Shown piece by piece: positions 39,897 through 49,449 of a stretch of DNA of 64,000 nt. A program made the translations under genes and the position numbers. The notes beneath the pieces are model-generated. The model was given only the letters and a program-made list of their open reading frames with translations, searched no databases and had not been told where the DNA came from. Source of the stretch: Pseudomonas sp. GV085 (lineage in GTDB: Bacteria; Pseudomonadota; Gammaproteobacteria; Pseudomonadales; Pseudomonadaceae); NCBI RefSeq assembly GCF_003050925.1, contig NZ_QAOV01000008.1, positions 124,001 through 188,000 on the forward strand, in the 5' to 3' direction. Each line of letters starts with the position of its first letter. The first letter of the stretch is position 1.

Positions 39897-40583
39897 TCAG
39901 CTCGCCTCGGCGGGAACGGGAGAGGGTGCCGGTTTGCGCAAGGCATCCAGGCGTGAACCGCTGTAGCGGGTTTCGCGGAAGAAGCGCCAGCCGAACAGGT
40001 GGTAGATGTTCATGATCCTTCCTTGCTCGTGATACCCCATGCGGATGTGCAGCTTGAGCGCGGGAATGTTATGGGACTCGCAGATATCCACCACTTTGTT
40101 GCAGCCCTGATCAGCCATGGCTTTCCACAGGTTCAGCTGGAAATCTACCGACAGCGTGGTGCCCCGGTAGGCAGGGATCTGCTCGAGAGCGAACTCGAAA
40201 AACTCGCCTGGCTGCACCGGGAACATGCAGCCGTAGTAATGACGGTCGAAATAATCGCGAGTGCTGCCCCAGATAAAGGCCACGGCATCGCCGTTTTCAT
40301 CCAGGTACATATGCCCGGTGTACCCATCGGACGCCAACTCGGCCATGGTGCCCACGCGATCGCCGAAGTGTTTGGCGAACGCCACGGCGTTTTGTGGGGT
40401 GATGGTTTCCAGTCGCAGCGGTGTATAGGGCCGAAGGTTGTGTGGCGGTACCGGGCTCACCAGATCGCGCTCCATCCACAACAGTTCTTCGTGGAAAAAT
40501 ACGTAGTGTTTCCACAACTTGCCGACGGTGGCGCGCAGGCCTTTTTGTTTGATGTGATCGCTGAGTTTTTTCAGAACATTCAT
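39897..40583 (-). CDS. GNAT family N-acetyltransferase-like protein
   Basis: The 228-residue protein starts at ATG 40583 (AGGAG nine bases upstream). An N-terminal basic helix (MNVLKKLSDHIKQKGLRATVGKLWKHYVFF) precedes a GNAT-like domain (DGYTGHMYLDENGDAVAFIWGS..., ESHNIPALKLHIRMGYHEQGRIMNIYHLFGWRFF), with the NIPALKLHIRMGY segment typical of acetyl-CoA-binding GNAT ends. It is likely an O- or N-acylation enzyme of the exopolysaccharide. Confidence 0.78.
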   Translation of the reverse strand: MNVLKKLSDHIKQKGLRATVGKLWKHYVFFHEELLWMERDLVSPVPPHNLRPYTPLRLETITPQNAVAFAKHFGDRVGTMAELASDGYTGHMYLDENGDAVAFIWGSTRDYFDRHYYGCMFPVQPGEFFEFALEQIPAYRGTTLSVDFQLNLWKAMADQGCNKVVDICESHNIPALKLHIRMGYHEQGRIMNIYHLFGWRFFRETRYSGSRLDALRKPAPSPVPAEAS

Positions 40584-40665
40584 GTTTTTGACTCCTGACG
40601 GTGTTGGCCGTGAGTGGAGTGAGTCAATGCGCGGCGAATCGTCCACGGGCAAAAATAAATGACGT

Positions 40666-42585
40666 TCATGAGGCGCTCCAGCTGAGGGCAAACAGGGTTT
40701 CTCCCGGTAAATCGAAGCTGATGCGACCCTCCAGGCATTTGAAAGATGCGTCGCGGCTGCGGTTGTCGGCGCCGAAATAGCGCAATGATCCCAGGGGCAA
40801 TGGACATTCCGTGCCGGCCAGGCTCACACGCTGCAAGCGTGAGCCTTTGTTGACGCCCAGCAGGCTGCGTTGGTGCCCGGCAGACATGGCCAGCACGTCA
40901 ACCTCGAAGGCGTCGTTCTCCAGGCGCATGACATCGCGTAGCCAATGCTGGCGGATGAATTGCTGCGCCAGGCCTACGGGCTTGAGCTCGTATTCATCCT
41001 TGCCGAGCACGCGCAACATGCCCTTGGGATACTCAGGTTCGTCGGCGGCCTGGAACCAGCCGAGCATGTCGAGCAAGCCGTCCTGGGAAGCATTGATGAT
41101 GACCGAGGCCCACCATAACGAGGCGTAGTGGGTTTCCTGATCGTAAGGGCTGAGGCTGGCCCCGCTGGACATGTTGGTCTGGTCCAGCAACAAGGCTTTG
41201 CGCGGTCGTCCCTGGGCGTCGAGCCCCACCAGCTCTGCCGCTTTGCGTACGCTATCGCGGTAGACACGGGTCGCCAGCAGGTCGCGGACCATCCATTCGT
41301 GCCATGCCAGTGCATCGATCTTGTCGCCGGACTCGGCCAGCAAGCGTCGGGCCCAGTCGATGCCGCGCTTGTCGGCGGCATTGTCGACGAGCGGGCCATT
41401 GACGAACCGGGAGCTGGCCGGCATGGCGATGCGTACGCCGGCTTTGGCGTTGTCTGGATTACTGCGCACTTGCCAGGCCATGCTCTTGAAGATGCGCTGG
41501 TAGGTGGCGTAGTCCGGGTAGTTGAGGTTCGGTTCGTCGGCAAAGCCGATGTAGTGCGTGCCCTTGCCGCCAAGTGCGCGCGTGGCGGCGAGCCAGGCAT
41601 CGAGGCCGGCGTTGCTGGTGGTATCGGCGCGCAGGTCGGCCTTGCGCTGACGGCCGGCCAGCAGGGTGATGTCCTGAGTGATGCCCAAGCGATCCTGATA
41701 CAACCGGCGGAACACGTCTTCGTAATGCGGCCGCGTCGCCATGATGTCGACCAGGCTGTAATAGGATCCGGCCTGTGGTTGCAGGGCATCGAGCACGGCG
41801 AAACTGGAATCCGGCGGTCGCGCATAGGGCAGGGCGATACCCAGGTTCGGGGTCTTGCCGAGCACGTCGTTGTGCAGCGTCAGTCGGGTCTGGCCTTCGT
41901 CTTCGCGCAAGGGTTTGAGCTGTTGCGGGTTCTGGGCGAACAGGTTGGCCGTGCCGTCGAGCCAGAATGCGACCTTGCCGCTGCCGCGCAGGTGCAGGCG
42001 CCAGACTTGATCGGTGGTTGCAACGGGCAACTCGACTTTGTCGAACTGCCAATAGGCGGGGTAAGGCTCCAGAGACAGTGAAAGCTGTTGGCCGTCACTC
42101 ACGCGCTGCGCTTGCAACGCGCCGACGCCGCCGTGGAATTTACCGGCCAGCACCGCGTGCTCACCGGCCGCGACCTTGAAATACAACTCGTCACCGTCCT
42201 GGGATTCGGCGCTGAAATGCACCTTGGCCGGGGCGAACAGTGCGACGGTGTGGTCGTCGTGCTCAACCGTATAACGGCGGAAGCTGTAGCCAGGAATTTC
42301 CAGTCGATAACTGGCGGCGCCCGGCGCCAGGTCCCAGCGTTGACTACCGCTGGGCTCATTGGCGGCTATCAGTCGTTCGCTCTGGAGTTTGCCCTGGCCG
42401 TCGAGCAAGTAGAGGTGTTCTTCGTTGGCTTGCGCCTGCCACACCGGGGCCCAGAGCACGGTCAGGGTGTCGGGGCGGTCCGTTTGCAGGTACAGGCTGC
42501 CGTCGCGGATATCGGCCCAACGCATGGTTGCGGCTTCGGCGTTCAGCCCGAGGCCAAGACTCACCAGCAATAACAGGTGCTTCAT
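40666..42585 (-). CDS. Exported glycoside-hydrolase-like protein of the EPS operon
   Basis: The 639-residue protein starts at ATG 42585 (4-base overlap with the flippase gene) and has a signal peptide ending LNAEA. The N-terminal ~200 residues look beta-rich; the C-terminal half is TIM-barrel-like with FADEPNLNYPDYATYQRIF, IDALAWHEWMVRDL and LLLDQTNMSSGASLSPYD. The DEP motif resembles the acid/base NEP site of clan GH-A enzymes such as PslG (GH39). The usual second catalytic glutamate is not obvious at LLLDQTN. It may cut or bind the polymer in the periplasm. The exact GH family is uncertain. Confidence 0.65.
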   Translation of the reverse strand: MKHLLLLVSLGLGLNAEAATMRWADIRDGSLYLQTDRPDTLTVLWAPVWQAQANEEHLYLLDGQGKLQSERLIAANEPSGSQRWDLAPGAASYRLEIPGYSFRRYTVEHDDHTVALFAPAKVHFSAESQDGDELYFKVAAGEHAVLAGKFHGGVGALQAQRVSDGQQLSLSLEPYPAYWQFDKVELPVATTDQVWRLHLRGSGKVAFWLDGTANLFAQNPQQLKPLREDEGQTRLTLHNDVLGKTPNLGIALPYARPPDSSFAVLDALQPQAGSYYSLVDIMATRPHYEDVFRRLYQDRLGITQDITLLAGRQRKADLRADTTSNAGLDAWLAATRALGGKGTHYIGFADEPNLNYPDYATYQRIFKSMAWQVRSNPDNAKAGVRIAMPASSRFVNGPLVDNAADKRGIDWARRLLAESGDKIDALAWHEWMVRDLLATRVYRDSVRKAAELVGLDAQGRPRKALLLDQTNMSSGASLSPYDQETHYASLWWASVIINASQDGLLDMLGWFQAADEPEYPKGMLRVLGKDEYELKPVGLAQQFIRQHWLRDVMRLENDAFEVDVLAMSAGHQRSLLGVNKGSRLQRVSLAGTECPLPLGSLRYFGADNRSRDASFKCLEGRISFDLPGETLFALSWSAS

Positions 42586-43886
42586 GCCGATTTCCGTTGC
42601 AGCATCAGCAACATCGGCGCGATGTCGCCGGGCAGGACGATGAGCGTTTGCCAGACCGGCACGTGGCTCAACCGGCAATACACCACCAGCAGCGCCAGGG
42701 TCACGGCCAGGTACGCGATAGAGGATGCGGCTGCTGCGCCGACGATGCCGTAGGTCGGGATCAGCAGCACATTGAGCGCCAGGTTGAGCAGGGCGCTGAG
42801 GCCCATCAACAACGAAATCGTGCCGGGCCGGTTTTTGCCCAGCAGGTCCAGGCGCAGAATGCTCATGTAGCACAGACCGAACAGGCCTGGCAGCAGCGCC
42901 AGCAACGCAGGGTAGGCAGGCTGATAGGCCTCGCCAAACAGCGTCACGATCAACCATTCACCGACCACGGCCATGCTCAGGCAAGCGCCGAGCATCACCG
43001 TAGCGGTCAGGCGCAAGGCCAGTGGCGTGATTTTTTCGATGCCTTCTTCCTGTTGCAGCAGGCGCTTCATCAGCGGCGTGGTCACCGCTTCCGGAACGAT
43101 CAGCAGCAACTCGGCGGCCGCGCTGGCCATGGCGTAATGACCCAGCGCCGTGGTGCCGAGCAGGGCGCCGATGAACAGGTAGTCGGAGCGCAGAATCACT
43201 TGCTGGAACAGCAGGTCCGGATGGCTGCGGGCGCTGTAGCGCAGCAGTTCGTTTTGACTGGCGCGGTCCCATTGCAGGCTCAGCGGATGCCCGCGCTTGA
43301 GCCAGACCCACCCGGCCAGCACCACCAGGCTGATCCCCGCCAGCCAACTGATCAGCGCCGCTTCCAGGGCCGCGCTTTTCCACATCCAGAACAGGGCAAG
43401 GAATACCAGCAGCGGCGCCAGCGACTCGATCAGGCGCAAGGCATTGAAGGCGACCACCCCGCCCGAGGCGTTGTGCAAAGTCAGCAAGCCGCTTTTGAGC
43501 ACGGTCAGCGGCACCGCCAGCAGCAAGAGCCAGGCGAGCAGGCCCAATTGCGTGGTGATGTCCAGTTCACTGCCGAACTCGCGGGTCAGCGCCACCACCA
43601 GCAAGGTCAGCAATGCCGCCAGCAGACAACCGAACAGCAGCACCTGGCTGAGCAGCAAGCCCATCGGTCGTTGCTTGGCCGCCTGATAGCCCACCGCTGA
43701 ATTCAAGCCGCCGCTGGTGGCGGCGCTGATCAGGTCGGGCAGGGTGTTGAGCAAGGCAAACAAGCCGCGTTCGCTGGGGCCGAGAATCCGCGCCAGCAAT
43801 ATGTTACGCAGCAAGCGCAGGGCGATCATCGCCAGCTTGGTGCCCATGCTCAGGGCCAGGTGCCTGAGGTAGTTGCTGCGGCTCAT
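42582..43886 (-). CDS. Polysaccharide flippase (Wzx/MATE-PST type)
   Basis: The 434-residue protein has about twelve helices and starts MSRSNYLRHLALSMGTKLAMIALRLLRNILLARILGP, with GLNSAVGYQAAKQRP following, the usual N-terminal region of PST/MVF flippases that move undecaprenyl-linked repeat units across the inner membrane. It overlaps its neighbours by four bases on both sides. Wzx of the Wzy-dependent pathway is the best interpretation because ligase/polymerase and chain-length genes are in the operon. Confidence 0.88.
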   Translation of the reverse strand: MSRSNYLRHLALSMGTKLAMIALRLLRNILLARILGPSERGLFALLNTLPDLISAATSGGLNSAVGYQAAKQRPMGLLLSQVLLFGCLLAALLTLLVVALTREFGSELDITTQLGLLAWLLLLAVPLTVLKSGLLTLHNASGGVVAFNALRLIESLAPLLVFLALFWMWKSAALEAALISWLAGISLVVLAGWVWLKRGHPLSLQWDRASQNELLRYSARSHPDLLFQQVILRSDYLFIGALLGTTALGHYAMASAAAELLLIVPEAVTTPLMKRLLQQEEGIEKITPLALRLTATVMLGACLSMAVVGEWLIVTLFGEAYQPAYPALLALLPGLFGLCYMSILRLDLLGKNRPGTISLLMGLSALLNLALNVLLIPTYGIVGAAAASSIAYLAVTLALLVVYCRLSHVPVWQTLIVLPGDIAPMLLMLQRKSA

Positions 43887-44884
43887 GGACGTGCCCCACG
43901 GTAGATGCGCCAGGACAGCAACCCGGGATCGCGCGCGGTACGCTGGCTCACGCCGAAGCGTGGCAGGGCCAGAGGATCTTCGGTCCCTCGATAAATGCCG
44001 GTGCCGGTACCCAGGGCAAACGGGAAGTCATGCCTGGCCACCTGTTGGCGCACCCGCGCATCGTTGTCGCCATTGGGGTAGCAGTAAACCGGCAATGGCC
44101 GGTTGCAGCCGTGGAGCAGCGCGTCGCGACTGCGGCTCAGTTCTTCGTCCAGGCGTTGATCGTCGAGGCCGGTGAGGATGGCGTGGCTGGCACCGTGGGG
44201 GCCGAAGCGCACCAGGCCGGACGCTTCCAGGTGGCGCACTTGCTGCCAGTCCAGCGCCTGGGGCAACGACTCCTGGGGGCAGGCGTCGGTCAGGCGATTG
44301 AGGTCCAGCGGCGACAGGGTTTTCAGACTCTGCAAAAAATTCAGCAGCGCGAGGCTGCGGCGTTGTTCATCCGGGTTTTCGCACAGTACCGGCAACGGAC
44401 GCCCAAGTTGCTGCAGGCATTCGATCAGATGCCGGCGTGCCGGTTCGCCATGGCTGTTCCACAGGGTTTCGCCGATGCTTTCCCACCAGAACCGTTGGCG
44501 GCTGCCGATGAAGTCGGTGGACAGAAAGATGCTCGCCGGCACCTGGTGTTTTTGCAGCAACGGGAAGGCATTCAGCGCGTTGTCGCGCCAGCCGTCGTCG
44601 AAGGTCAGCGCTACTTTCGGCCGCTCCGAGCGCGGCGTGCCGGGTTGCAGAATGTCCATCAGCGGCACACAGTCGAAGTGTTTTTTCAACCACACCAGCA
44701 AGTGTTCAAAGGCCTTTGGCCCGACGCACAGTTCATTGCGATGGGGCAGTTCGGCGGCCTGGTCGCTGGCCAGCACCCGGTGCAGCATCAGGATCACACC
44801 GGCGCCGTGCAGTTGATTGCGCCCGACCGGGGAGTTCAGGTACAGCCAGCCACTGGTGCGTTTTAACAGTTGTTTGATCGCCAC
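43883..44884 (-). CDS. Polysaccharide deacetylase family protein (NodB fold)
   Basis: The 333-residue protein is taken from GTG 44884, which lies eight bases after GAGAGG; GTG 44893 is also possible. It has ILMLHRVL, the NodB signature KVALTFDDGWRDNALNAFPLLQKH with the metal Asp, ASIFLSTDFIG and the C-terminal YCYPNGDND motif. The family removes N-acetyl groups from sugars. The operon therefore carries two unrelated deacetylases (with 37915). Confidence 0.87.
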   Translation of the reverse strand: MAIKQLLKRTSGWLYLNSPVGRNQLHGAGVILMLHRVLASDQAAELPHRNELCVGPKAFEHLLVWLKKHFDCVPLMDILQPGTPRSERPKVALTFDDGWRDNALNAFPLLQKHQVPASIFLSTDFIGSRQRFWWESIGETLWNSHGEPARRHLIECLQQLGRPLPVLCENPDEQRRSLALLNFLQSLKTLSPLDLNRLTDACPQESLPQALDWQQVRHLEASGLVRFGPHGASHAILTGLDDQRLDEELSRSRDALLHGCNRPLPVYCYPNGDNDARVRQQVARHDFPFALGTGTGIYRGTEDPLALPRFGVSQRTARDPGLLSWRIYRGARP

Positions 44885-44896
44885 GGCACGCACCTC

Positions 44897-46033
44897 TCAT
44901 CGATTTTGCTCGGGGTTCCATTGGGCGTAACGCTGCCCGCGCAGGAACTGCCACAGGCCGATGCTCATCCCGGCAAGGGTCACCAGGAGGAACGCGGCCA
45001 GGCGAAAGGGTTTGGGCAAGCGGTGTTGCGAATCCAGCAGGCCGGCAATGGCCATCGTGTAACCGAGCAATTGTGCGATCAGGCTCAGGCGATAAAAGCC
45101 GTGGTCTTCCCACAGCCAGAAATTGCTCAGCAGCAACGGCAGCAACAGGATCGGCGCCAGCCGCCGGATCAGCTTGTGGCTGATCAAGGCAATCGCATAC
45201 AGGCCGTGGGTCAGCGGATTCATCAGCTCCCGGCGCTGGGCCAGGCTTTGCAAGCCACCCACAGTGACCCGCTGACGACGGCGAAATTGCTTGTCGGCTT
45301 CGTCCACGCCCTGATCGATCACCCGGGCCTGGGGCACGTAGACAATCCGCTTGAACGCGACGGGTGCGCAGGTGCTGATAAAGAAGTCGTCGTTGACCTC
45401 CGCCGGCACGTTCTGGAACAACTCGCGGCGCAGGGCGAGCAATGCACCGTCGGCGGAGACCATGCAGCCGGTGCGATTTTCCACGTAGCGCAGCCAGCCT
45501 TCGTAATGCCGATACAGGCTGTCCCCCACGCTCAAGCCCTTGCCGGTCACCGGGATCATCATGTGCCCGGCGCAGCCACCGACCTGCGGGTCGTTGAGCG
45601 GTGCGAGCAAATGGCCGAGGGTGTCGGTGGACCATTGGTTGTCGGCGTCGGTGAACACCAGGATCGTGCCGCTGCTGATCGCGACCCCGGCATTGAGCGT
45701 CGCCGCCTTGCCCTGGCGGGGCAGGTCGAGCACGGTGATGCGCGGGTCGTTGACCCTGTGTGCGCAGGCCACGGTGTCGTCGGTCGAGCCGTCACTGGCC
45801 AGGATAATGTGCAGTGAGCGGGCCTGATAATCCTGGGCCAGCACGGTGCGCAGTTTTTCTTCGATATGCCGCGCTTCGTTGTGCGCGGCAATCACGATGC
45901 TCACGTCCATCGGTTGGGCCGGTCCATGGCGCGGTGCCGGGTAAAACGGTGCCAGCAATGTCAGCAACAGGGGATAACCGAGGTAGGCGTAAACCGGTAG
46001 CAACAGGCACAACCAGTAAATGAATTCAGCCAC
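44897..46033 (-). CDS. Glycosyltransferase family 2 protein with membrane helices
   Basis: The 378-residue protein starts at GTG 46033 with AGGAGG seven bases upstream. One N-terminal helix precedes the GT-A domain: VSIVIAAHNEARHIEEKL, ASDGSTDDT, FTDADNQWS (DxD) and ADGALLALRRELF, then RRQRVTVGGLQSL (QxxRW-like variant) and three C-terminal helices. The family adds or polymerises sugars at the inner membrane. It overlaps the next gene upstream by eight bases. Confidence 0.88.
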   Translation of the reverse strand: MAEFIYWLCLLLPVYAYLGYPLLLTLLAPFYPAPRHGPAQPMDVSIVIAAHNEARHIEEKLRTVLAQDYQARSLHIILASDGSTDDTVACAHRVNDPRITVLDLPRQGKAATLNAGVAISSGTILVFTDADNQWSTDTLGHLLAPLNDPQVGGCAGHMMIPVTGKGLSVGDSLYRHYEGWLRYVENRTGCMVSADGALLALRRELFQNVPAEVNDDFFISTCAPVAFKRIVYVPQARVIDQGVDEADKQFRRRQRVTVGGLQSLAQRRELMNPLTHGLYAIALISHKLIRRLAPILLLPLLLSNFWLWEDHGFYRLSLIAQLLGYTMAIAGLLDSQHRLPKPFRLAAFLLVTLAGMSIGLWQFLRGQRYAQWNPEQNR

Positions 46034-46994
46034 GGGCGGGCCTCCTGGCATTCCAATGACAAAGGCTGAGGATGAACCCGGCGCCCGCCAGGTGCAGGCG
46101 CACCCAGTGCAGGCCCCAGAGTTGCAGGGTCAGGAGCGGGTCGCGGTGCCTGGCACTCTGACGCAGGCTCAGTGCCAGGGCGGGCAGGACGGTCAGCAGC
46201 AGCATCAGCATCGAATGCTGGGGGAAACCGTCGAACAGGGCGGAAATGGCCATGAAATCGATGATCCAGGCGGCTATCGACAGCAGTGGAAAGCGCAGCA
46301 AGCGCAGGCTCGGGCCATGGGTGCGCAGCAGTTGCAGATGACTGCCCTGGCGCCACAATTCCTTGCCCATCCATTCCCGCCAACTGCATTCGTAACCCCA
46401 ATGCAGCGCCACGCTTTGGTTGACCGAGCGCAGCTTGGCACCGGCGTCGACCAGGCGCATGGTCAGTTCCTTGTCCTCGCCGGTGCGCAGTTGTTCATTG
46501 AAACCACCGACCTTGTCGAACCAGCGACGGCGCATCAGCAGGTTGCAAGTGGGCAGCCATTGCGCGACATGCAGCGGCTGCGTATCGGGGCGCAAGGTGC
46601 GGCGCTGCCAGGCGTCGGCGTACCACGGCGCTTCGGCCGGGGTGTGCAGGTCCAGGCCGATGACATCGCCCTGGCCGCCGGACTCGAGGTCGAACAACAG
46701 CTTGAGCCAGTTCTCGGGCATCTCGACGTCGGCATCGATAAAGGCCAGCCATTCACCGCTGGCGATCGCCGCTCCGCGATTACGCAATGCGCCGATGAGC
46801 AGGCCGGGCAGGACCAGAACCTGGGCACCAAGCTGCCGGGCAATGTCCGGGCCCTGGTCGTCGGAGCCGTTGTCGAGCACGATCAACTCGCATTCGACGT
46901 TGGCTGCCTCGGCGGCATGTCGTGCCGCGAGCAGGGTCCGGGCGATGTGCTGTTCCTCGTTGTACATCGGGATGATGATACTGATGCGGTTCAT
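46026..46994 (-). CDS. Glycosyltransferase family 2 protein
   Basis: The 322-residue protein starts at ATG 46994 (AGAGGTCAAGGC upstream). It has ISIIIPMYNEEQHIARTLLAA, LDNGSDDQGP, FIDADVEMPENW (DxD) and EDKELTMRL, so it is a GT-A inverting transferase. C-terminal hydrophobic helices suggest membrane association. It overlaps the O-antigen ligase gene by four bases. Confidence 0.88.
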   Translation of the reverse strand: MNRISIIIPMYNEEQHIARTLLAARHAAEAANVECELIVLDNGSDDQGPDIARQLGAQVLVLPGLLIGALRNRGAAIASGEWLAFIDADVEMPENWLKLLFDLESGGQGDVIGLDLHTPAEAPWYADAWQRRTLRPDTQPLHVAQWLPTCNLLMRRRWFDKVGGFNEQLRTGEDKELTMRLVDAGAKLRSVNQSVALHWGYECSWREWMGKELWRQGSHLQLLRTHGPSLRLLRFPLLSIAAWIIDFMAISALFDGFPQHSMLMLLLTVLPALALSLRQSARHRDPLLTLQLWGLHWVRLHLAGAGFILSLCHWNARRPARG

Positions 46995-48358
46995 GCCTTG
47001 ACCTCTTTCAGCGGGGCTTCTTCGGCTTTCGTGCGCAGCACGCCGGTCAACGCGAGCATGATCCACAGGTACTTGTGGTTCGGTGCGCTGAGGAACATCA
47101 GGAATAACGTCAACGACAGAAAGCTCATGCCCAGGTGGGTCATCAGATCGGCCTGATGAGCGTCTCCTCGCAACAGCCAGGTGTGGCGGGCGCGGATCAG
47201 GTTGTACAACCCCAGGGCCAGCATGCCGACGAACATCAGGCCGGCGGGTATCCCCAGTTCACTGAAGATCTCCAGGTAGGTGTTGTGGGCGCGGCGGTAC
47301 AGATCGTCGGTCTTGCCGCTGACGGAAAAGGTCTTGGCATAACCGGTGGTGGCATAGTGCAGCGGGAACGTGCCGGGGCCGGTGCCGAGCAAGGGGTTCT
47401 CGGCGATCATGGCGCTGCCGACCACAATGTAGGAGGCGCGACGGCCCAGGGACGCGTCCTGACTCTTGGCCCCGGAGCTGAGGATGCTCAGCGACTGGAT
47501 GCGCGCCACGTAACTGGCCGGCATCGCATACAGCCCAAGCGCAATCACAATCGTCAGGCCGAGCATGGCAAAGCCCAGGTGGCGTGGACGAATATGTGGC
47601 AACTGTGCGCGGTAGTGCCACGTGCCGATCAACAGGCTGAGGAGCAACACCACCAGCCCCGAACGGGATTCAGTCTTGGTCATGCCGGCCAGCAGCACGA
47701 GGGCACAGCCCCCCCAGAACAACCGGTGCAACCGGTTCGGGCTGCGCACCACCAGTAACAGTGCCATGGGCACGGCGAAGGCGATCATCAGGGCAAATTC
47801 GTTCGGGTCATTGAGCATGCCGGACGCACGGCCTTCGTCCTGGTATTTGGCCGAGAACATCGCCATGGCGCAGGTCACCGCGACACTGACGGCAACCAGT
47901 CTGGCGAACATGTCGAGGTTCAACTCACGCCCGACCAGCAGGGCGATGACAAACAGAATCAGGCCGACGCTCAATTCGCGCAGGTGGCCCAGGGACATGT
48001 CCATGTTGTCGGTGTTCAACAGACTGAGCAGGTACAGCACCATGAACCCGATCAGGAAACGCCAGATATTGCTGCGCAGGCGCTCCGACGACAGTTGGTG
48101 AATCGCCAGTTGCAGCATCAGGATCAGCGCCAGCGAAGCCCCGAGGAACTTGGAGCCCGACAACGCGCTGTCCTTGAACAGGCCCTCGAAAGGCAGGATG
48201 GCGACAATGCCCAGCAGGCCCCAGGTTGGCTTGCGGTACAGCACCGCGACACCCACCAGGCCCAGCACCGCGCCCGGCGCCAGATACGGATAAGGGCTGG
48301 CCAGCAATCCGAGGCAGACCAGGCCGAGCAAGCTGACGATCGAGAGCGGAACAATCAC
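46991..48358 (-). CDS. O-antigen ligase/Wzy-like polymerase
   Basis: The 455-residue protein begins at GTG 48358 and has about eleven helices with the Wzy_C/WaaL-type periplasmic loop (LGRRASYIVVGSAMIAENPLLGTGPGTFPLHYATTGYAK...RRAHNTYLEIFSELGIPAGL). The RAHNTYLEIF histidine is the usual catalytic candidate. It either polymerises the undecaprenyl-linked repeat units or ligates the polymer; within an EPS operon polymerase is more likely. Four-base overlap with both neighbours. Confidence 0.88.
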   Translation of the reverse strand: MIVPLSIVSLLGLVCLGLLASPYPYLAPGAVLGLVGVAVLYRKPTWGLLGIVAILPFEGLFKDSALSGSKFLGASLALILMLQLAIHQLSSERLRSNIWRFLIGFMVLYLLSLLNTDNMDMSLGHLRELSVGLILFVIALLVGRELNLDMFARLVAVSVAVTCAMAMFSAKYQDEGRASGMLNDPNEFALMIAFAVPMALLLVVRSPNRLHRLFWGGCALVLLAGMTKTESRSGLVVLLLSLLIGTWHYRAQLPHIRPRHLGFAMLGLTIVIALGLYAMPASYVARIQSLSILSSGAKSQDASLGRRASYIVVGSAMIAENPLLGTGPGTFPLHYATTGYAKTFSVSGKTDDLYRRAHNTYLEIFSELGIPAGLMFVGMLALGLYNLIRARHTWLLRGDAHQADLMTHLGMSFLSLTLFLMFLSAPNHKYLWIMLALTGVLRTKAEEAPLKEVKA

Positions 48359-49449
48359 ACGCGTGCCTCCCGTGCAGTCCGGATGTAAAGCTGCGACCAG
48401 CGTTCCGCCAGGACCTTGAGGTCGTAGTGATCCCGTTGCGTACGTTTAGCGTTGTCGATCAACTCGCCGGCCAGGGCCGGGTCATCCAGCAGCGCGCCGA
48501 TCTGGCGGGCGAGGGCGGTGCTGTCGGTGGGCGCGGCCAGCAGGCCGTTGTGGCGGTCCTGCAAGACATCGGGAATTCCGCCGACGCCGAAGGCCACCAC
48601 CGGCACCCCGGCCTGCATCGCTTCGAGCAGAATCATCGGCGTGCCTTCGGTGCGCGAGCTGATCACCAACGCATCGAGTTGCCGCCACCAGGCGCGCATG
48701 TCGGTCTGGTAGCCCGGCAGCGTGATGCGCGCCTGCAAGCCTGCCTCGTCGATCCGTGCCTGCAGGCTGTCGCGCTCCGGCCCGTCGCCGAGCATCACCG
48801 CGTCCAGTTGCGGGTACTGCTGACACAGCGGGATCAGCGCATCGAGAAACAGGTCAGGGCCCTTTTCGCTACTCAGGCGCCCGACGTAACCGGCCAGCCA
48901 GCGTTGACGTGCGCCGCTGTGCGGCGGCAAGTCGTCCGCCGCCGGCAGGCCGTTGGGGATTACCTGCAACTTGTCCGTGCGCACATTGGCCTGACGGTGC
49001 AGCGCCGCAATGCTTTCGGCGACACACACCACTCGGTTCACCGAGGCTGTGCGGCACAATTGCAGGCTCAGCCAGGTGTAGAACTTCTGCTTGCGACTGC
49101 GCGGAGTGAAGCCGTGCTGGGTGATCACCAGTGGCAGGCGCAACAGCGTGGCGCCGAGCCAGCCGAACAACAGGCCCTTGAAGTTGTGCGTATTGATCAG
49201 TGGCCGCTGGTCCCGTCGCTGGCGCAAATGCCCCAGCAATGCGCCCAGGCCTGCACAGCCGAGGCAATCGACACCGGCCTGGCGAAATCGCGTGATCAGC
49301 TCTGGCGGCGCATCGAGAAACAGCACCTGGTGCTGCCCCGGCGTCGCCAGGCAATGATCCAGCAGCATCCGCTCGGCGCCATAGAAGCCGCCGCTGCTGA
49401 GCAAATGAATGATCGGCAGGTCGTGGGTGGTGCCGAGCGGCGCGTTCAA
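48355..49449 (-). CDS. Glycosyltransferase family 4 protein
   Basis: About 364 residues if it starts at TTG 49449, where TTGA overlaps the previous stop by four bases as elsewhere in the operon; TTG 49461 is the alternative. It has IIHLLSSGGFYGAERMLL, LPLVITQHGFTPRSRK, VIPNGLP, AGYVGRLSSEKGPDLFLDAL, DALVISSRTEGTPMILLEAMQAGVPVVAFGVGGIPDVL and the EX7E-type glutamate of GT-B retaining enzymes. Cytosolic; adds a sugar to the lipid-linked unit. Confidence 0.86.
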   Translation of the reverse strand: MNAPLGTTHDLPIIHLLSSGGFYGAERMLLDHCLATPGQHQVLFLDAPPELITRFRQAGVDCLGCAGLGALLGHLRQRRDQRPLINTHNFKGLLFGWLGATLLRLPLVITQHGFTPRSRKQKFYTWLSLQLCRTASVNRVVCVAESIAALHRQANVRTDKLQVIPNGLPAADDLPPHSGARQRWLAGYVGRLSSEKGPDLFLDALIPLCQQYPQLDAVMLGDGPERDSLQARIDEAGLQARITLPGYQTDMRAWWRQLDALVISSRTEGTPMILLEAMQAGVPVVAFGVGGIPDVLQDRHNGLLAAPTDSTALARQIGALLDDPALAGELIDNAKRTQRDHYDLKVLAERWSQLYIRTAREARV

